A stretch of DNA of 64,000 nucleotides from Thiobacillus sp. (GTDB lineage: Bacteria; Pseudomonadota; Gammaproteobacteria; Burkholderiales; Thiobacillaceae): contig JANJXT010000061.1 of the NCBI GenBank assembly GCA_024708885.1, forward strand, positions 1-64,000, read 5' to 3'. The notes under the pieces were generated by a model that was given only the letters and a program-made list of their open reading frames with translations, did not search any database and was not told the origin of the DNA. Both the position numbers and the translations under genes were made by a program. Below are positions 1 to 7,882 of the stretch, one piece after another (position 1 is the first letter of the stretch; every line of letters starts with the position of its first letter).

Positions 1-174
1 AATCTTGGAGTCGTATGTCGTGGCCGTCTTGAGGCCGGTGGCGTCGTCCTTGGCGCTGTTGATGCGCAGGCCGGAGGACAGGCGCTCCTGGGCGGTTTGC
101 AGGCCGCTGGCCGACTTGTTGAGGGCCGCGCCGGCGAAGAGTGAGGCGACGTTGGTATTGACTACCTGTGCCAT
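1..174 (-). CDS. fliC: Flagellin, N-terminal part (runs off the left edge)
   Basis: Subunit of the flagellar filament. Only the first 58 codons are in the window. They open with [12 protein letters not shown] and contain [17 protein letters not shown], the conserved flagellin D0/D1 helix that packs inside the filament. The start is fixed by GGAGA a few bases upstream (AAAGGAGAACCATCATG). The residues after DDATGL ([10 protein letters not shown]) differ from the usual AISxRM continuation. The 137-bp leader contains a loose TAA...CGAC match to a sigma-28 promoter that I would not rely on. The ORF track shows nothing here because the gene is partial. Confidence 0.9.
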   Translation of the reverse strand, partial: MAQVVNTNVASLFAGAALNKSASGLQTAQERLSSGLRINSAKDDATGLKTATTYDSKI

Positions 175-311
175 GATGGTTCTCCTTTAGAGGGTCGATG
201 ATTCCGGCTTGCTTGACCCTTCAACACTGGTCTGTGTGAGCTGCCGTTGGGTGAGGAATCGTCGGGGGTCGGAGAAAGTTAAGGCTCGCGCCGCAAAAAA
301 CTGCGTGTTTT

Positions 312-1886
312 TCATTTTTCCGTGTCGTGCATCGTGGCGGCGGCCCGGCAGACTCGGTTCTTGCCGGTCTGCTTGGCCTGGTACATGGCGGCATCGGCGC
401 GGGCGACGAGGGTATCCTGCGCTTCGCCACCGGCGCGCTCGGCGACGCCGGCGCTGAAGGTGATGAGCACGCGTTCGTTGTTGTGCAGGAAATACTGCTT
501 GGTCAGCGTGCGTTGCAGGCGGGCGACGGTGCGCTGCGCCTCGTCGATGCCGGTGTTGGGCATGAGGATGAGGAATTCCTCGCCGCCCAGCCGTGCGATG
601 TGGTCGGTGACGCGCAGCGCCTCTTTCGCCACCTTGACCAGATGGACCAGCGCCTCGTCGCCGGTCTGGTGCCCGCGCAGGTCGTTCAGCGCCTTGAAGT
701 TGTCGATGTCGAGCACGGCAACGGAGAACGCCGTCTGGTAACGGTCGGCGCGCGCAACCTCGCGCACGAATTCCTCGTCCAGGCCGCGCCGGTTGAGGCT
801 GTGGGTGAGGGGATCCTCGCGCACCAGCGCGCTCATCTGCGCGAGTTCGCCTTCCAGATGACGGATGCGCGCCTCGGCCATTTGCGCGGCGTCGCGCTCC
901 AGGATCAACTGGTCGCGCGCGCGCTGGGTGTCGGTCTGCGCGGCGCGGGTGTCGTGCAGCAGGTTTTCCAGGATGCGGTTGAGTTCGAGCACGTCCTCGG
1001 TGCTGCTGATCTGTTCGATGTGTCCGGCGAGCTTGTTCTGGAATTCGTCGCTGGTGACCACCGCATCGCTCAGGCGCGAGACGAAGGTCGTCATGGTCGC
1101 CTTGAGTGTGGCGGTGGCCTCGCGCAGGCTGTGTTTCACCAGGCCCTGCTTGTAGACCACTTCCTTCAGGCGTTTTTCGATGTCCTGCAGGGTCGGCACG
1201 CGCAGGGTGCCGGTGAGCATTTCCTGCACCATGTCGATCTGGCCGCGCAGCCAGGTGTCGTCGTCCAGCAGCTCGCCGATGTTTTCCACCAGCAGCAGCA
1301 GGATGCGTTTGAGCATCTCCTGCTGGTCCATCAACTGCGAGGCGTTGAGGTCGACGTGGAACCACAAGGTTTTCAGTCCCGCGGCGGCCTTGCGCAGGGC
1401 TGCGGCACTGTGCGCCGCGCGCACCTCGGCGGCCAGGCGCTGGGCATCTTCGGCGAGCTTGGGCACATGGCCAAGCAGCGCCGCCAGCGCCAGTTCCAGC
1501 GTTTTGGCCAGCAGCTCGCGCAGCGTCGCCAGGCTTTCGGTCTCGGATCCGGCATCGGCCTGCTTTTTCAATTGCAGCGACACCAGGCCCAGCTGCTTGC
1601 GTGCAAGCTTCCAGTCGGCGTTGCGCACCGCGTCGCCGAGCACGTCGACCACGCTGCCGAGCGCGGGGTGGTGCAGGCTCAGATCGGTGACCAGTCCGGA
1701 CAGCGCCGCCGCCGCGCCGTCGGGCGGGCTGGTGTCGGCGGCGGCGGGCTTGCCGACGATTTCCTCGTACAGGGCCTGGTAGTTGTCCGGCGTCGGCGCG
1801 ATCTTGCGCAGCGCCAGGCGGCGCAGCGTTTCGCGCGCGACTTCCGTCGGCTTGCCAAGGTTGATGTTTGCGGTCGGCTCGGCCAT
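312..1886 (-). CDS. Diguanylate cyclase (GGDEF domain)
   Basis: Makes c-di-GMP from two GTP. The protein is 524 residues. Roughly 350 residues of helical, probably soluble N-terminal sequence lead into a GGDEF domain. The active-site motif is GGEEF at about residue 434, preceded by RVTD exactly five residues upstream, a canonical RxxD inhibitory I-site, so product feedback is expected. No membrane segment is visible. I chose the ATG at 1886 (MAEPTANINLGK) over the track start at 1913 because GGAAG sits 7 bases upstream and the extra nine residues look non-coding. It lies divergently beside no obvious partner; the flagellin gene is next downstream on the same strand. Confidence 0.88.
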   Translation of the reverse strand: MAEPTANINLGKPTEVARETLRRLALRKIAPTPDNYQALYEEIVGKPAAADTSPPDGAAAALSGLVTDLSLHHPALGSVVDVLGDAVRNADWKLARKQLGLVSLQLKKQADAGSETESLATLRELLAKTLELALAALLGHVPKLAEDAQRLAAEVRAAHSAAALRKAAAGLKTLWFHVDLNASQLMDQQEMLKRILLLLVENIGELLDDDTWLRGQIDMVQEMLTGTLRVPTLQDIEKRLKEVVYKQGLVKHSLREATATLKATMTTFVSRLSDAVVTSDEFQNKLAGHIEQISSTEDVLELNRILENLLHDTRAAQTDTQRARDQLILERDAAQMAEARIRHLEGELAQMSALVREDPLTHSLNRRGLDEEFVREVARADRYQTAFSVAVLDIDNFKALNDLRGHQTGDEALVHLVKVAKEALRVTDHIARLGGEEFLILMPNTGIDEAQRTVARLQRTLTKQYFLHNNERVLITFSAGVAERAGGEAQDTLVARADAAMYQAKQTGKNRVCRAAATMHDTEK

Positions 1887-2014
1887 GTCAGCGCTTCCGC
1901 CCCAAGGGGGCATTTGTCATGCCTCGCATGGTAGGGCGGCCGGGTCCAGGGCAAAGACCGGATTAGGACGGGAAAAGGGGGGTTATTTTGAGGCGAGGGG
2001 GCGCGGTCAGCGCA

Positions 2015-2353
2015 TCAGAGCGGCATCGGCTTGTTTTCGTTGAGATTCAGCCAGCCCTTGGCGATGCGGTAGACGAACCAGACGAAGGCGACGCTCCATA
2101 CGAGCCAGCCGATGAGGATGATCCAGGTGATCCCGCCGACGACGACCCACACCAGGCCCCACCAGAAGGTGCGGATCTGCCAGGAGAAATGGCTTTCCAG
2201 CCAGGTGCCGCGGACATCGTCCTGCTTGATGTAGTTGAGCACGATGGCGACGATCGCGGAAACCCCGGCGAACAGCGACAGGGCGTACAGGGCGTAGATG
2301 ACGGTGGTGAGCGTCTTCAGGCTGGCGAGTCGTTCGTCGGTGGCGTCCATCAT
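2015..2353 (-). CDS. Small membrane protein, DUF4870/Tic20-like
   Basis: A 112-residue protein with three hydrophobic segments (about residues 16-42, 62-82 and 84-98) and a short charged C terminus. The SHFSWQIRTFWWGLVW stretch between the first two segments is typical of small DUF4870-like membrane proteins; the function of that family is not established. Its ATG overlaps the stop of the upstream M48 peptidase gene (ATGA), so the two are translationally coupled and probably act together at the envelope. The longer track ORF (281 aa) is a shadow of the peptidase in another frame. Confidence 0.7.
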   Translation of the reverse strand: MMDATDERLASLKTLTTVIYALYALSLFAGVSAIVAIVLNYIKQDDVRGTWLESHFSWQIRTFWWGLVWVVVGGITWIILIGWLVWSVAFVWFVYRIAKGWLNLNENKPMPL

Positions 2354-3126
2354 CGGGCTTTCTCGTAGATCGGCAGCATCTGCGGCACCAGGGCGTTGAG
2401 CGCCTGCATGCGGTTGGTGGGCGAGGGGTGGGTGCTGAGGAACTGCGGCGGACCGTTGCCGCTGGCGGCGCCCATTTTCTCCCACAGGCGCACCGCGGCG
2501 CGCGGGTCGAAGCCGGCGCGCGCGGCGAGTTCGATGCCGTAGCGGTCGGCTTCGGTCTCGCCTTCGCGGCTGTTGGGCAGGGTCAGCGCGATGTCGGCGA
2601 CCGGCGTCAGACCGCTCAGGTCGCGTCCGGCAACCGCCGAACCGAGCAGAATGCCGCCCTGCATGGCGATGGCGCGCGACATGCGCTCGCGGCCGTGGCC
2701 GAGCAGGGCGTGGGCGATCTCGTGGCCCATGATCTGGCCGATCTCGTCGTCCGTCAGACCGAGCTTGCGGATGATGCCGGTGTAGATCGCCATCTTGCCG
2801 CCGGGCATGCACCAGGCGTTGAGCGTGGGCTCGTCGAGCACCGCGACCGACCACTTCCATTGCCGGCTCGGCGCATACATGTTGCCGGCCTGCACGATGA
2901 GGCGGTCGGTGATGCGCTTGACGCGGGCGTTGAGCGCCGCGTCGGTGCTGAGCTTGCCGGCTTTCTGCGCCTCGTCGAGGGTCTGCGCGTAGGCCTGCGC
3001 CGAGGAGGACTGCGCCTGCTCCTCGGACACCAGCACGAGCTGCTTGCGCCCGGACACGGGGTTGGCCTGGCAGCCGATCAGCACGGCGGCGGCGAGGGCG
3101 GCGGCGAGCAGGGTGGAGATCTTCAT
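2350..3126 (-). CDS. M48-family zinc metallopeptidase, lipoprotein
   Basis: Periplasmic, membrane-anchored protease of the LoiP/YcaL/BepA type, likely in envelope quality control. The 258-residue product starts MKISTLL and has a lipobox ending at Cys19 (VLIGC). The zinc site HEIAH is at 135-139, and a downstream ETEADRYG supplies the third ligand. It lacks the C-terminal TPR domain of BepA, so it is closer in length to LoiP or YcaL. The start is set by the signal peptide; the 486-aa track ORF is extended upstream through the dapD region. It is followed by a coupled small membrane protein. Confidence 0.88.
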   Translation of the reverse strand: MKISTLLAAALAAAVLIGCQANPVSGRKQLVLVSEEQAQSSSAQAYAQTLDEAQKAGKLSTDAALNARVKRITDRLIVQAGNMYAPSRQWKWSVAVLDEPTLNAWCMPGGKMAIYTGIIRKLGLTDDEIGQIMGHEIAHALLGHGRERMSRAIAMQGGILLGSAVAGRDLSGLTPVADIALTLPNSREGETEADRYGIELAARAGFDPRAAVRLWEKMGAASGNGPPQFLSTHPSPTNRMQALNALVPQMLPIYEKAR

Positions 3127-3158
3127 CGCGTTTTCTTGCACGGGACGGCGGATTGGGC

Positions 3159-3983
3159 TCAGATTCCGCGCAGAAGTTCGTTGATGCCGACCTTGGACAG
3201 GGTCTTTTCGTCGACTTTCTTCACGATGACGGCGCAGTACAGGCTGTAGCTGCCGTCCTTGGACGGCAGGTTGCCGGACACCACCACCGAGCCGGCGGGC
3301 ACGCGGCCGAAATGCACTTCGCCGGTCTCGCGGTCGTAGATCTTGGTGGACTGGCCGATGTACACGCCCATGGAAATGACGCAGTTGTCCTCGACGATGA
3401 CGCCTTCGACCACTTCGGAACGCGCTCCGATGAAGCAGTTGTCGCCGATGATGGTGGGGTTGGCCTGCACCGGCTCGAGCACGCCGCCGATGCCGACACC
3501 GCCCGACAGGTGCACGTTCTTGCCGATCTGCGCGCACGAGCCGACCGTGGCCCAGGTGTCGACCATCGCGCCTTCGTCGACGTAGGCGCCGATGTTGACG
3601 TAGCTGGGCATCAGCACCACGTTCTTTGCAATATAGGAGCCTTTGCGGGCGGCGGCGGGCGGCACGACGCGGAAACCGCCTTCGCGGAAGTCCTTCGAAT
3701 TGAAGTCGGCGAACTTCGACGGCACCTTGTCGTAGTAGTTGGTGTGGCCGCCCTTGATGAACTGGTTGTCTTCCAGACGGAACGACAGCAGCACGGCCTT
3801 CTTCACCCACTGGTGGGTGACCCAGTTCTGCCCGTCACTGCGCTCGGCGACGCGCAGTTGTCCCATGTCGAGCAGGTCGATCACCGCCATGACCGCGTCC
3901 TTGACCTGCGGCGGCGTGTTGCGCGGGGTGAGTTCGGCGCGGCGCTCGAAGGCGTCTTCGATGGTGGCTTGCAGTTCTTGCAT
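3159..3983 (-). CDS. dapD: 2,3,4,5-tetrahydropyridine-2,6-dicarboxylate N-succinyltransferase
   Basis: Succinylates tetrahydrodipicolinate using succinyl-CoA in the succinylase branch of lysine and diaminopimelate synthesis; cytoplasmic. The 274-residue length matches the family. A short helical N-terminal domain ([15 protein letters not shown]) is followed by a left-handed beta-helix built from hexapeptide repeats (about 100-235, for example [23 protein letters not shown]). Its partner dapC lies upstream on the same strand, but about 390 bp of repeat-rich sequence separates them, so co-transcription is uncertain. dapE is 13 kb away. Confidence 0.95.
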   Translation of the reverse strand: MQELQATIEDAFERRAELTPRNTPPQVKDAVMAVIDLLDMGQLRVAERSDGQNWVTHQWVKKAVLLSFRLEDNQFIKGGHTNYYDKVPSKFADFNSKDFREGGFRVVPPAAARKGSYIAKNVVLMPSYVNIGAYVDEGAMVDTWATVGSCAQIGKNVHLSGGVGIGGVLEPVQANPTIIGDNCFIGARSEVVEGVIVEDNCVISMGVYIGQSTKIYDRETGEVHFGRVPAGSVVVSGNLPSKDGSYSLYCAVIVKKVDEKTLSKVGINELLRGI

Positions 3984-4008
3984 GACAGGTTCCTGTGGTG
4001 AAACGTGA

Positions 4009-4372
4009 AATTATCCCAGATTATCCATGGGCCGACGCGCCCGGCGGCCGGCCCTTGCAGGAGGGCCCCCCGGCCCGATTGCCGTGGTGGTTGCAGCGCT
4101 CCAATCGCGGCGAGCACCCGGAGGGCATACATAAAGGCACTGCTCCATGAGGGTCGTTGCCTTCCGCTGATGCGAAGGGAGGCTCCTCCTTCCCTGTGGG
4201 AGGCCCGCCCTCGGGCCGATGCCGTGGTGCTTGTGGCGCTCCAATCGCGGCGGGGGCGCCGCTCCTACAGGGGGGATTGCGCGCTGCGCCGATGGTGGTG
4301 GAGGCGCACCTTTTGTATGCAGGCGGGGCGCAGCTTCTACCGGGGGGCGGTGGCCGATACCTGGACGCCGGG
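4009..4372. repeat. Repeat-rich gap between dapC and dapD
   Basis: No gene is supported here. Two related GC-rich units lie in direct orientation. Their similar cores (about 4071-4112 and 4212-4252) share GCCGTGGTG and GCTCCAATCGCGGCG. The second unit ends in GCGCCGCTCCTACAGG. Each core has a CGAT...ATCG inverted arrangement and could fold into a hairpin. The general GC-rich, hairpin-forming style, including GGCGCC and CTCCTAC, resembles the 34.7-kb hairpin, suggesting a dispersed REP-like family. ORFs drawn across this stretch have repeat-derived composition. Confidence 0.6.
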
Positions 4373-5569
4373 TCAGCCGGCGTCGCCCACGTACGCCGCG
4401 ATCCGGCGTGCGGCCTCGACGCAGGCGGGCAGGCTGTCGACCAGCGCGATGCGGATGAAGCCCTTGCCGGGGTTGCTGCCGGCGGCGTCGCGCGCGAGGT
4501 AGCTCCCCGGCAGCACGGTGACGTGCTGTTTTTCGTAAAGTCCGCGCGCGAAGGCGGTGTCGCCGCCGCCGGGCACCTTCGCCCACAGGTAGAAGGCGGC
4601 CTCGGGCGCGTCGAATTGCAGCACGTCCTTGAGCGCCGGCATGACGGCGGCGAACTTCTCGGCGTACTGGCGGCGATTCTCCGCGACGTGCGCTTCGTCG
4701 TTCCACGCGGCGATGCTGGCGGCCTGCACCGCAGGATTCATGGCGCTGCCGTGGTAGGTGCGGTAGAGCAGGAACTTCTGTATCACCGCGGCATCGCCGG
4801 CGACCATGCCGGAACGCAGGCCGGGCACGTTGGAACGCTTGGACAGGGAATTGAATACGACCAGATTCGCGATGCCGCGGCCAAGCTGCTGCGCCGCGGT
4901 GAGCGCGCCGAGCGGCGGCTCGCCCTCGTGGAAATGGATTTCCGAATAGCATTCGTCGGCAGCGATGACGAAACCATGCCGTTCCGACAGCGCGAACAGG
5001 GTCTGCCATTCGTCCAGCGCCATCACCTTGCCGGTAGGGTTGCCGGGTGAGCAGACGTAGACCAGGCTGATGCTTTCCCACAGGTCTTCCGGCACGCGCG
5101 ACCAATCCATGCGGAAACCGTTTTCCGGCAGGGTGTTGAGGAAGAACGGGCGCGCGCCGGCGAGCAGCGCCGCGCCTTCGTAGATCTGGTAGAAGGGGTT
5201 CGGCGACACCACCGTGCGCCGGCCGTGGCGGGTGGAATCGACGGCGGCCTGGGCGAAAGCGAACAGCGCTTCGCGCGAGCCGTTGACCGGCAGGATTTCC
5301 GTCGCTGGATTGAGCGCCACGCCGTAGCGGCGCTGTGCCCATGCGGCGATGGCCTGCCGCAGCGCCTCCGAGCCCTGGGTGATGGGATAATGCGCCAGGC
5401 CATCGAGGCCGGCGACGAGCGCGTCCTTGATGAATTGCGGTGTTGCGTGCTTCGGCTCGCCGATCGACAGGTTGATCGGGGCGAGTTCGGCGTTGGGCGT
5501 CACCCCGGCAAAGAGTTCACGCAGCTTCTGGAACGGGTAGGGATGGAGTTGATCGAGACGCGGATTCAT
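4373..5569 (-). CDS. dapC: Succinyldiaminopimelate transaminase
   Basis: PLP-dependent class I/II aminotransferase that converts N-succinyl-2-amino-6-ketopimelate to N-succinyl-LL-diaminopimelate with glutamate as donor. The 398-residue product has the fold-type I pattern: SIGEPKH substrate-loop region near residue 35, SPGNPTGK at 174-181, AADECY near 204, and the Schiff-base lysine in SLSKRSNVPG (K244). I set the start at MNPRLDQLHPYP (5569) because homologues begin this way; the track start 24 bases upstream is a TTG. Its usual partner dapD follows after a repeat-filled gap. A divergent exporter gene starts 43 bases away, so both promoters must be in that short space. Confidence 0.93.
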   Translation of the reverse strand: MNPRLDQLHPYPFQKLRELFAGVTPNAELAPINLSIGEPKHATPQFIKDALVAGLDGLAHYPITQGSEALRQAIAAWAQRRYGVALNPATEILPVNGSREALFAFAQAAVDSTRHGRRTVVSPNPFYQIYEGAALLAGARPFFLNTLPENGFRMDWSRVPEDLWESISLVYVCSPGNPTGKVMALDEWQTLFALSERHGFVIAADECYSEIHFHEGEPPLGALTAAQQLGRGIANLVVFNSLSKRSNVPGLRSGMVAGDAAVIQKFLLYRTYHGSAMNPAVQAASIAAWNDEAHVAENRRQYAEKFAAVMPALKDVLQFDAPEAAFYLWAKVPGGGDTAFARGLYEKQHVTVLPGSYLARDAAGSNPGKGFIRIALVDSLPACVEAARRIAAYVGDAG

Positions 5570-5612
5570 CGATGGGCGCAATGCATTGCACAACCGAATA
5601 GTATAAGGCCCT

Positions 5613-6515
5613 ATGTCATCATCCCGTGTGCAGCACTCTCTCGCCCTCGGCAGCCTTCTCTATGCGGCCAGCATGTGGGGGCTGATGTGGTATCCCTACC
5701 GCCTGCTCGACGAAGCGGGCGTCGGCGGCATCGCCTCGACCTTCTTCACCTATGCCGTGCCGCTCGCCGCGCTGGGCTGGCTGCATGGGCGCGAGCTTGC
5801 CCGGGTGCGCGGGCAGCGGCTGTGGCTGGCGGCGCTGGCGCTGGCGGCGGGCTGGACCAACCTCGCTTATGTGCTCGCCATGCTGCAGGGCGAGGTGGTG
5901 CGCGTGCTGCTGCTGTTTTTTCTGTCGCCGCTGTGGACGGTGCTGTTTTCGCGCGTGCTGCTGGACGAGCGGCTCAATCGCGCGGGGGTGGTGGTGATGG
6001 CGCTCGCCGCGGGCGGGGCGGTGACGATGCTGTGGCAGCCGGGCGAGTGGCCGCTGCCGGCCAGCCGCGCCGAATGGATCGCGCTGTCCGCGGGCATGAT
6101 GTTCGCGCTGAGCAATGTCATCAGCCGGCATCTCGGCGGGGTGAGCGAAGGTGCGCGCTCGACCGCCGTATGGGTGGGGGTCGTCGTGCTGACCGCCATC
6201 GGACTGGGGCTGACGCGGGGCGAACTCGAATTCGTCGGGCAGGCGGACTGGCGGCCCTGGGCGCTGCTGATCGGCGTGGGGGCGGCGATTGCCAGCGTGA
6301 CCTATGCGGTGCAGTACGGCCTCGCGCGCGTACCCGCCAACCAGGCCATCGTCATCTTTCTGGTCGAACTGGTGGTGGCCGCGGTGGCGGCTTATTTCCT
6401 GTCGCACGAACGCATGGGCCTGCAGGAATGGCTGGGCGCGGCGATGATCGTGACCGCCAGCCTGTTTTCCGGCCACATGCAGGAGGCCGCTTCGAAGGAA
6501 CCCGCGCATGCCTGA
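5613..6515 (+). CDS. DMT-superfamily permease (EamA domains)
   Basis: Inner-membrane transporter of the drug/metabolite type, probably an exporter of a small metabolite; the substrate cannot be read from sequence. It has 300 residues with about ten hydrophobic helices arranged as two EamA repeats. The C-terminal half keeps the family signature region YGLARVPANQAIVIFLVELVV near residue 235. A TATAAG hexamer lies just upstream of the start in the 43-bp divergent space with dapC. The following VOC gene overlaps its end by 8 bases, so the two form an operon. Confidence 0.85.
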   Translation: MSSSRVQHSLALGSLLYAASMWGLMWYPYRLLDEAGVGGIASTFFTYAVPLAALGWLHGRELARVRGQRLWLAALALAAGWTNLAYVLAMLQGEVVRVLLLFFLSPLWTVLFSRVLLDERLNRAGVVVMALAAGGAVTMLWQPGEWPLPASRAEWIALSAGMMFALSNVISRHLGGVSEGARSTAVWVGVVVLTAIGLGLTRGELEFVGQADWRPWALLIGVGAAIASVTYAVQYGLARVPANQAIVIFLVELVVAAVAAYFLSHERMGLQEWLGAAMIVTASLFSGHMQEAASKEPAHA

Positions 6516-6882
6516 CATCACCGCCTTGCTGCACGCCGGCCTCTTGGTGTCGGACCTCGCGCCCGCGCAAGCGTTCTACGAAACGGTGCTCGGCCTGGTG
6601 CCGTGCGCGCGCCCGCAGCTTCCCTATCCGGGCATCTGGTACGAGCTTGGCGATGGCCGGCAGCTGCACCTGATGCAGCTGCCCGACCCTGACGCGGGCA
6701 GCATGCGGCCGGAACACGGCGGACGCGACCGCCATGTCGCCTTCGGGGTGCTCGACCTCGATGCGCTGAAGGCCCGTCTGGACGCGGCGGGCGTCGCCTG
6801 CACCGCCAGCCGTTCGGGGCGGGCCGCGCTGTTCTGCCGCGATCCCGACGGCAATGCGCTCGAATTCGTCGCGCTGGCGTGA
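6508..6882 (+). CDS. VOC/glyoxalase-fold protein
   Basis: A 124-residue single-domain vicinal-oxygen-chelate protein; such proteins bind a divalent metal in dioxygenases, lyases or resistance proteins. It opens with ALLHAGLLVSDLAPAQAFYETVLGL, contains RHVAFGVLDLDALKARLDAAGV in the second half, and ends with FCRDPDGNALEFVAL, the typical closing strand with the glutamate metal ligand. His residues near 9 and 77 are candidate ligands. AAGGA lies 9 bases upstream of ATG 6508, inside the upstream permease gene. The substrate is unknown. Confidence 0.83.
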   Translation: MPDITALLHAGLLVSDLAPAQAFYETVLGLVPCARPQLPYPGIWYELGDGRQLHLMQLPDPDAGSMRPEHGGRDRHVAFGVLDLDALKARLDAAGVACTASRSGRAALFCRDPDGNALEFVALA

Positions 6883-6960
6883 TCCGGTGTGCCAGCGGGC
6901 GTGTCCAACTGCAGTGGTTGAAACGTCCGGCTTGATCGCACTGCCGGGACGTTCCGTCGC

Positions 6961-7710
6961 ATGCTGGAACAACTGATCCTGTTCGTCGCCTCGCTGGCGG
7001 CGAACTTTTTTTCCGCACTGTCCGGCGGCGGTGCGGGCCTGATCCAGTTTCCGATGCTGATCTTTCTCGGGCTGCCGTTCGGTGTGGCGCTCGCCACGCA
7101 CAAGGTCGCCAGCGTCGCGCTCGGCCTCGGCGCGACTTTGCGGCATGTACGGGAATCGCATCTCGAACGCCGCTTCTCGCTCGTCATCCTGGGTGCCGGC
7201 CTGCCGGGCGTGGTGCTTGGTGCGGTGACCATCCTGCACATTCCCGAGCGCGCCGCGACGCTTGCGCTCGGTGTGCTGACGCTCGGCCTGGGCCTGTATT
7301 CCGTGTTCAAGCCCAGGCTTGGCATGGAGTACGCGCCGCGCAACCGATCCGGCGCGGCCCTGGCCGCCGGCATGGGCGGATTGTTCGTGGTGGGCTTCCT
7401 GAACGGTTCGATCACCAGCGGCACCGGACTGTTTCTGACCTTGTGGCTGATCCGCTGGTTCGGCCTCGACTACACCCGTGCCGTGGTGTACACGCTGATC
7501 CTGTGCGGGCTGGTGTGGAACGGCACCGGCGCGCTGGTGCTGGGACTGATCGGCACCGTGGCGTGGGACTGGATGCCGGCGCTTCTCGCGGGTTCCATCC
7601 TGGGCGGCTACCTGGGCAGCCATCTGGCGATCAGGAAAGGTAACCTGTGGATCAAGCGCGCATTCGAGAGCGTGACCATCCTCATCGGGCTGAAATTGAT
7701 TATAGGGTGA
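6961..7710 (+). CDS. Sulfite exporter TauE/SafE family permease
   Basis: Integral membrane anion permease of 249 residues with seven to eight hydrophobic helices. The N-terminal stretch NFFSALSGGGAGLIQFPMLIFLGLPFGVALATHK and the second-half copy GFLNGSITSGTGLFLTLWLI are the duplicated glycine-rich motifs of the TauE/SafE family. Members move sulfite, sulfoacetate or other organic anions; the substrate here is not readable. It sits between a VOC gene (78 bp upstream) and a hybrid kinase 172 bp downstream. A DsrE-like protein further on hints at sulfur chemistry, which is inference only. Confidence 0.85.
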   Translation: MLEQLILFVASLAANFFSALSGGGAGLIQFPMLIFLGLPFGVALATHKVASVALGLGATLRHVRESHLERRFSLVILGAGLPGVVLGAVTILHIPERAATLALGVLTLGLGLYSVFKPRLGMEYAPRNRSGAALAAGMGGLFVVGFLNGSITSGTGLFLTLWLIRWFGLDYTRAVVYTLILCGLVWNGTGALVLGLIGTVAWDWMPALLAGSILGGYLGSHLAIRKGNLWIKRAFESVTILIGLKLIIG

Positions 7711-7882
7711 GCTTCTTCGTGCCACAGGCAGTCCGGCAGGCTCCTGGCGGGCTGGCGGGACCGGGCCGCTTGGCCTATATGGAGAGTATCCATTTCAATA
7801 CAGGGAGGCGCGGACGCGAGTTGGGATTTCCGTTCCGCTGAAACGTGGCCGTCGATTACCCCTGTCTCCTGCCGTTCCAGTC

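Noticed and set aside
327-1934. 535-aa plus-strand ORF opposite the first diguanylate cyclase
   Set aside because: Low-complexity antisense translation; the minus strand has an intact GGEEF domain with I-site.
4005-4502. Arg/Ala-rich ORFs between dapD and dapC
   Set aside because: They cross GC-rich repeats and enter dapC out of frame; no ribosome site or domain.
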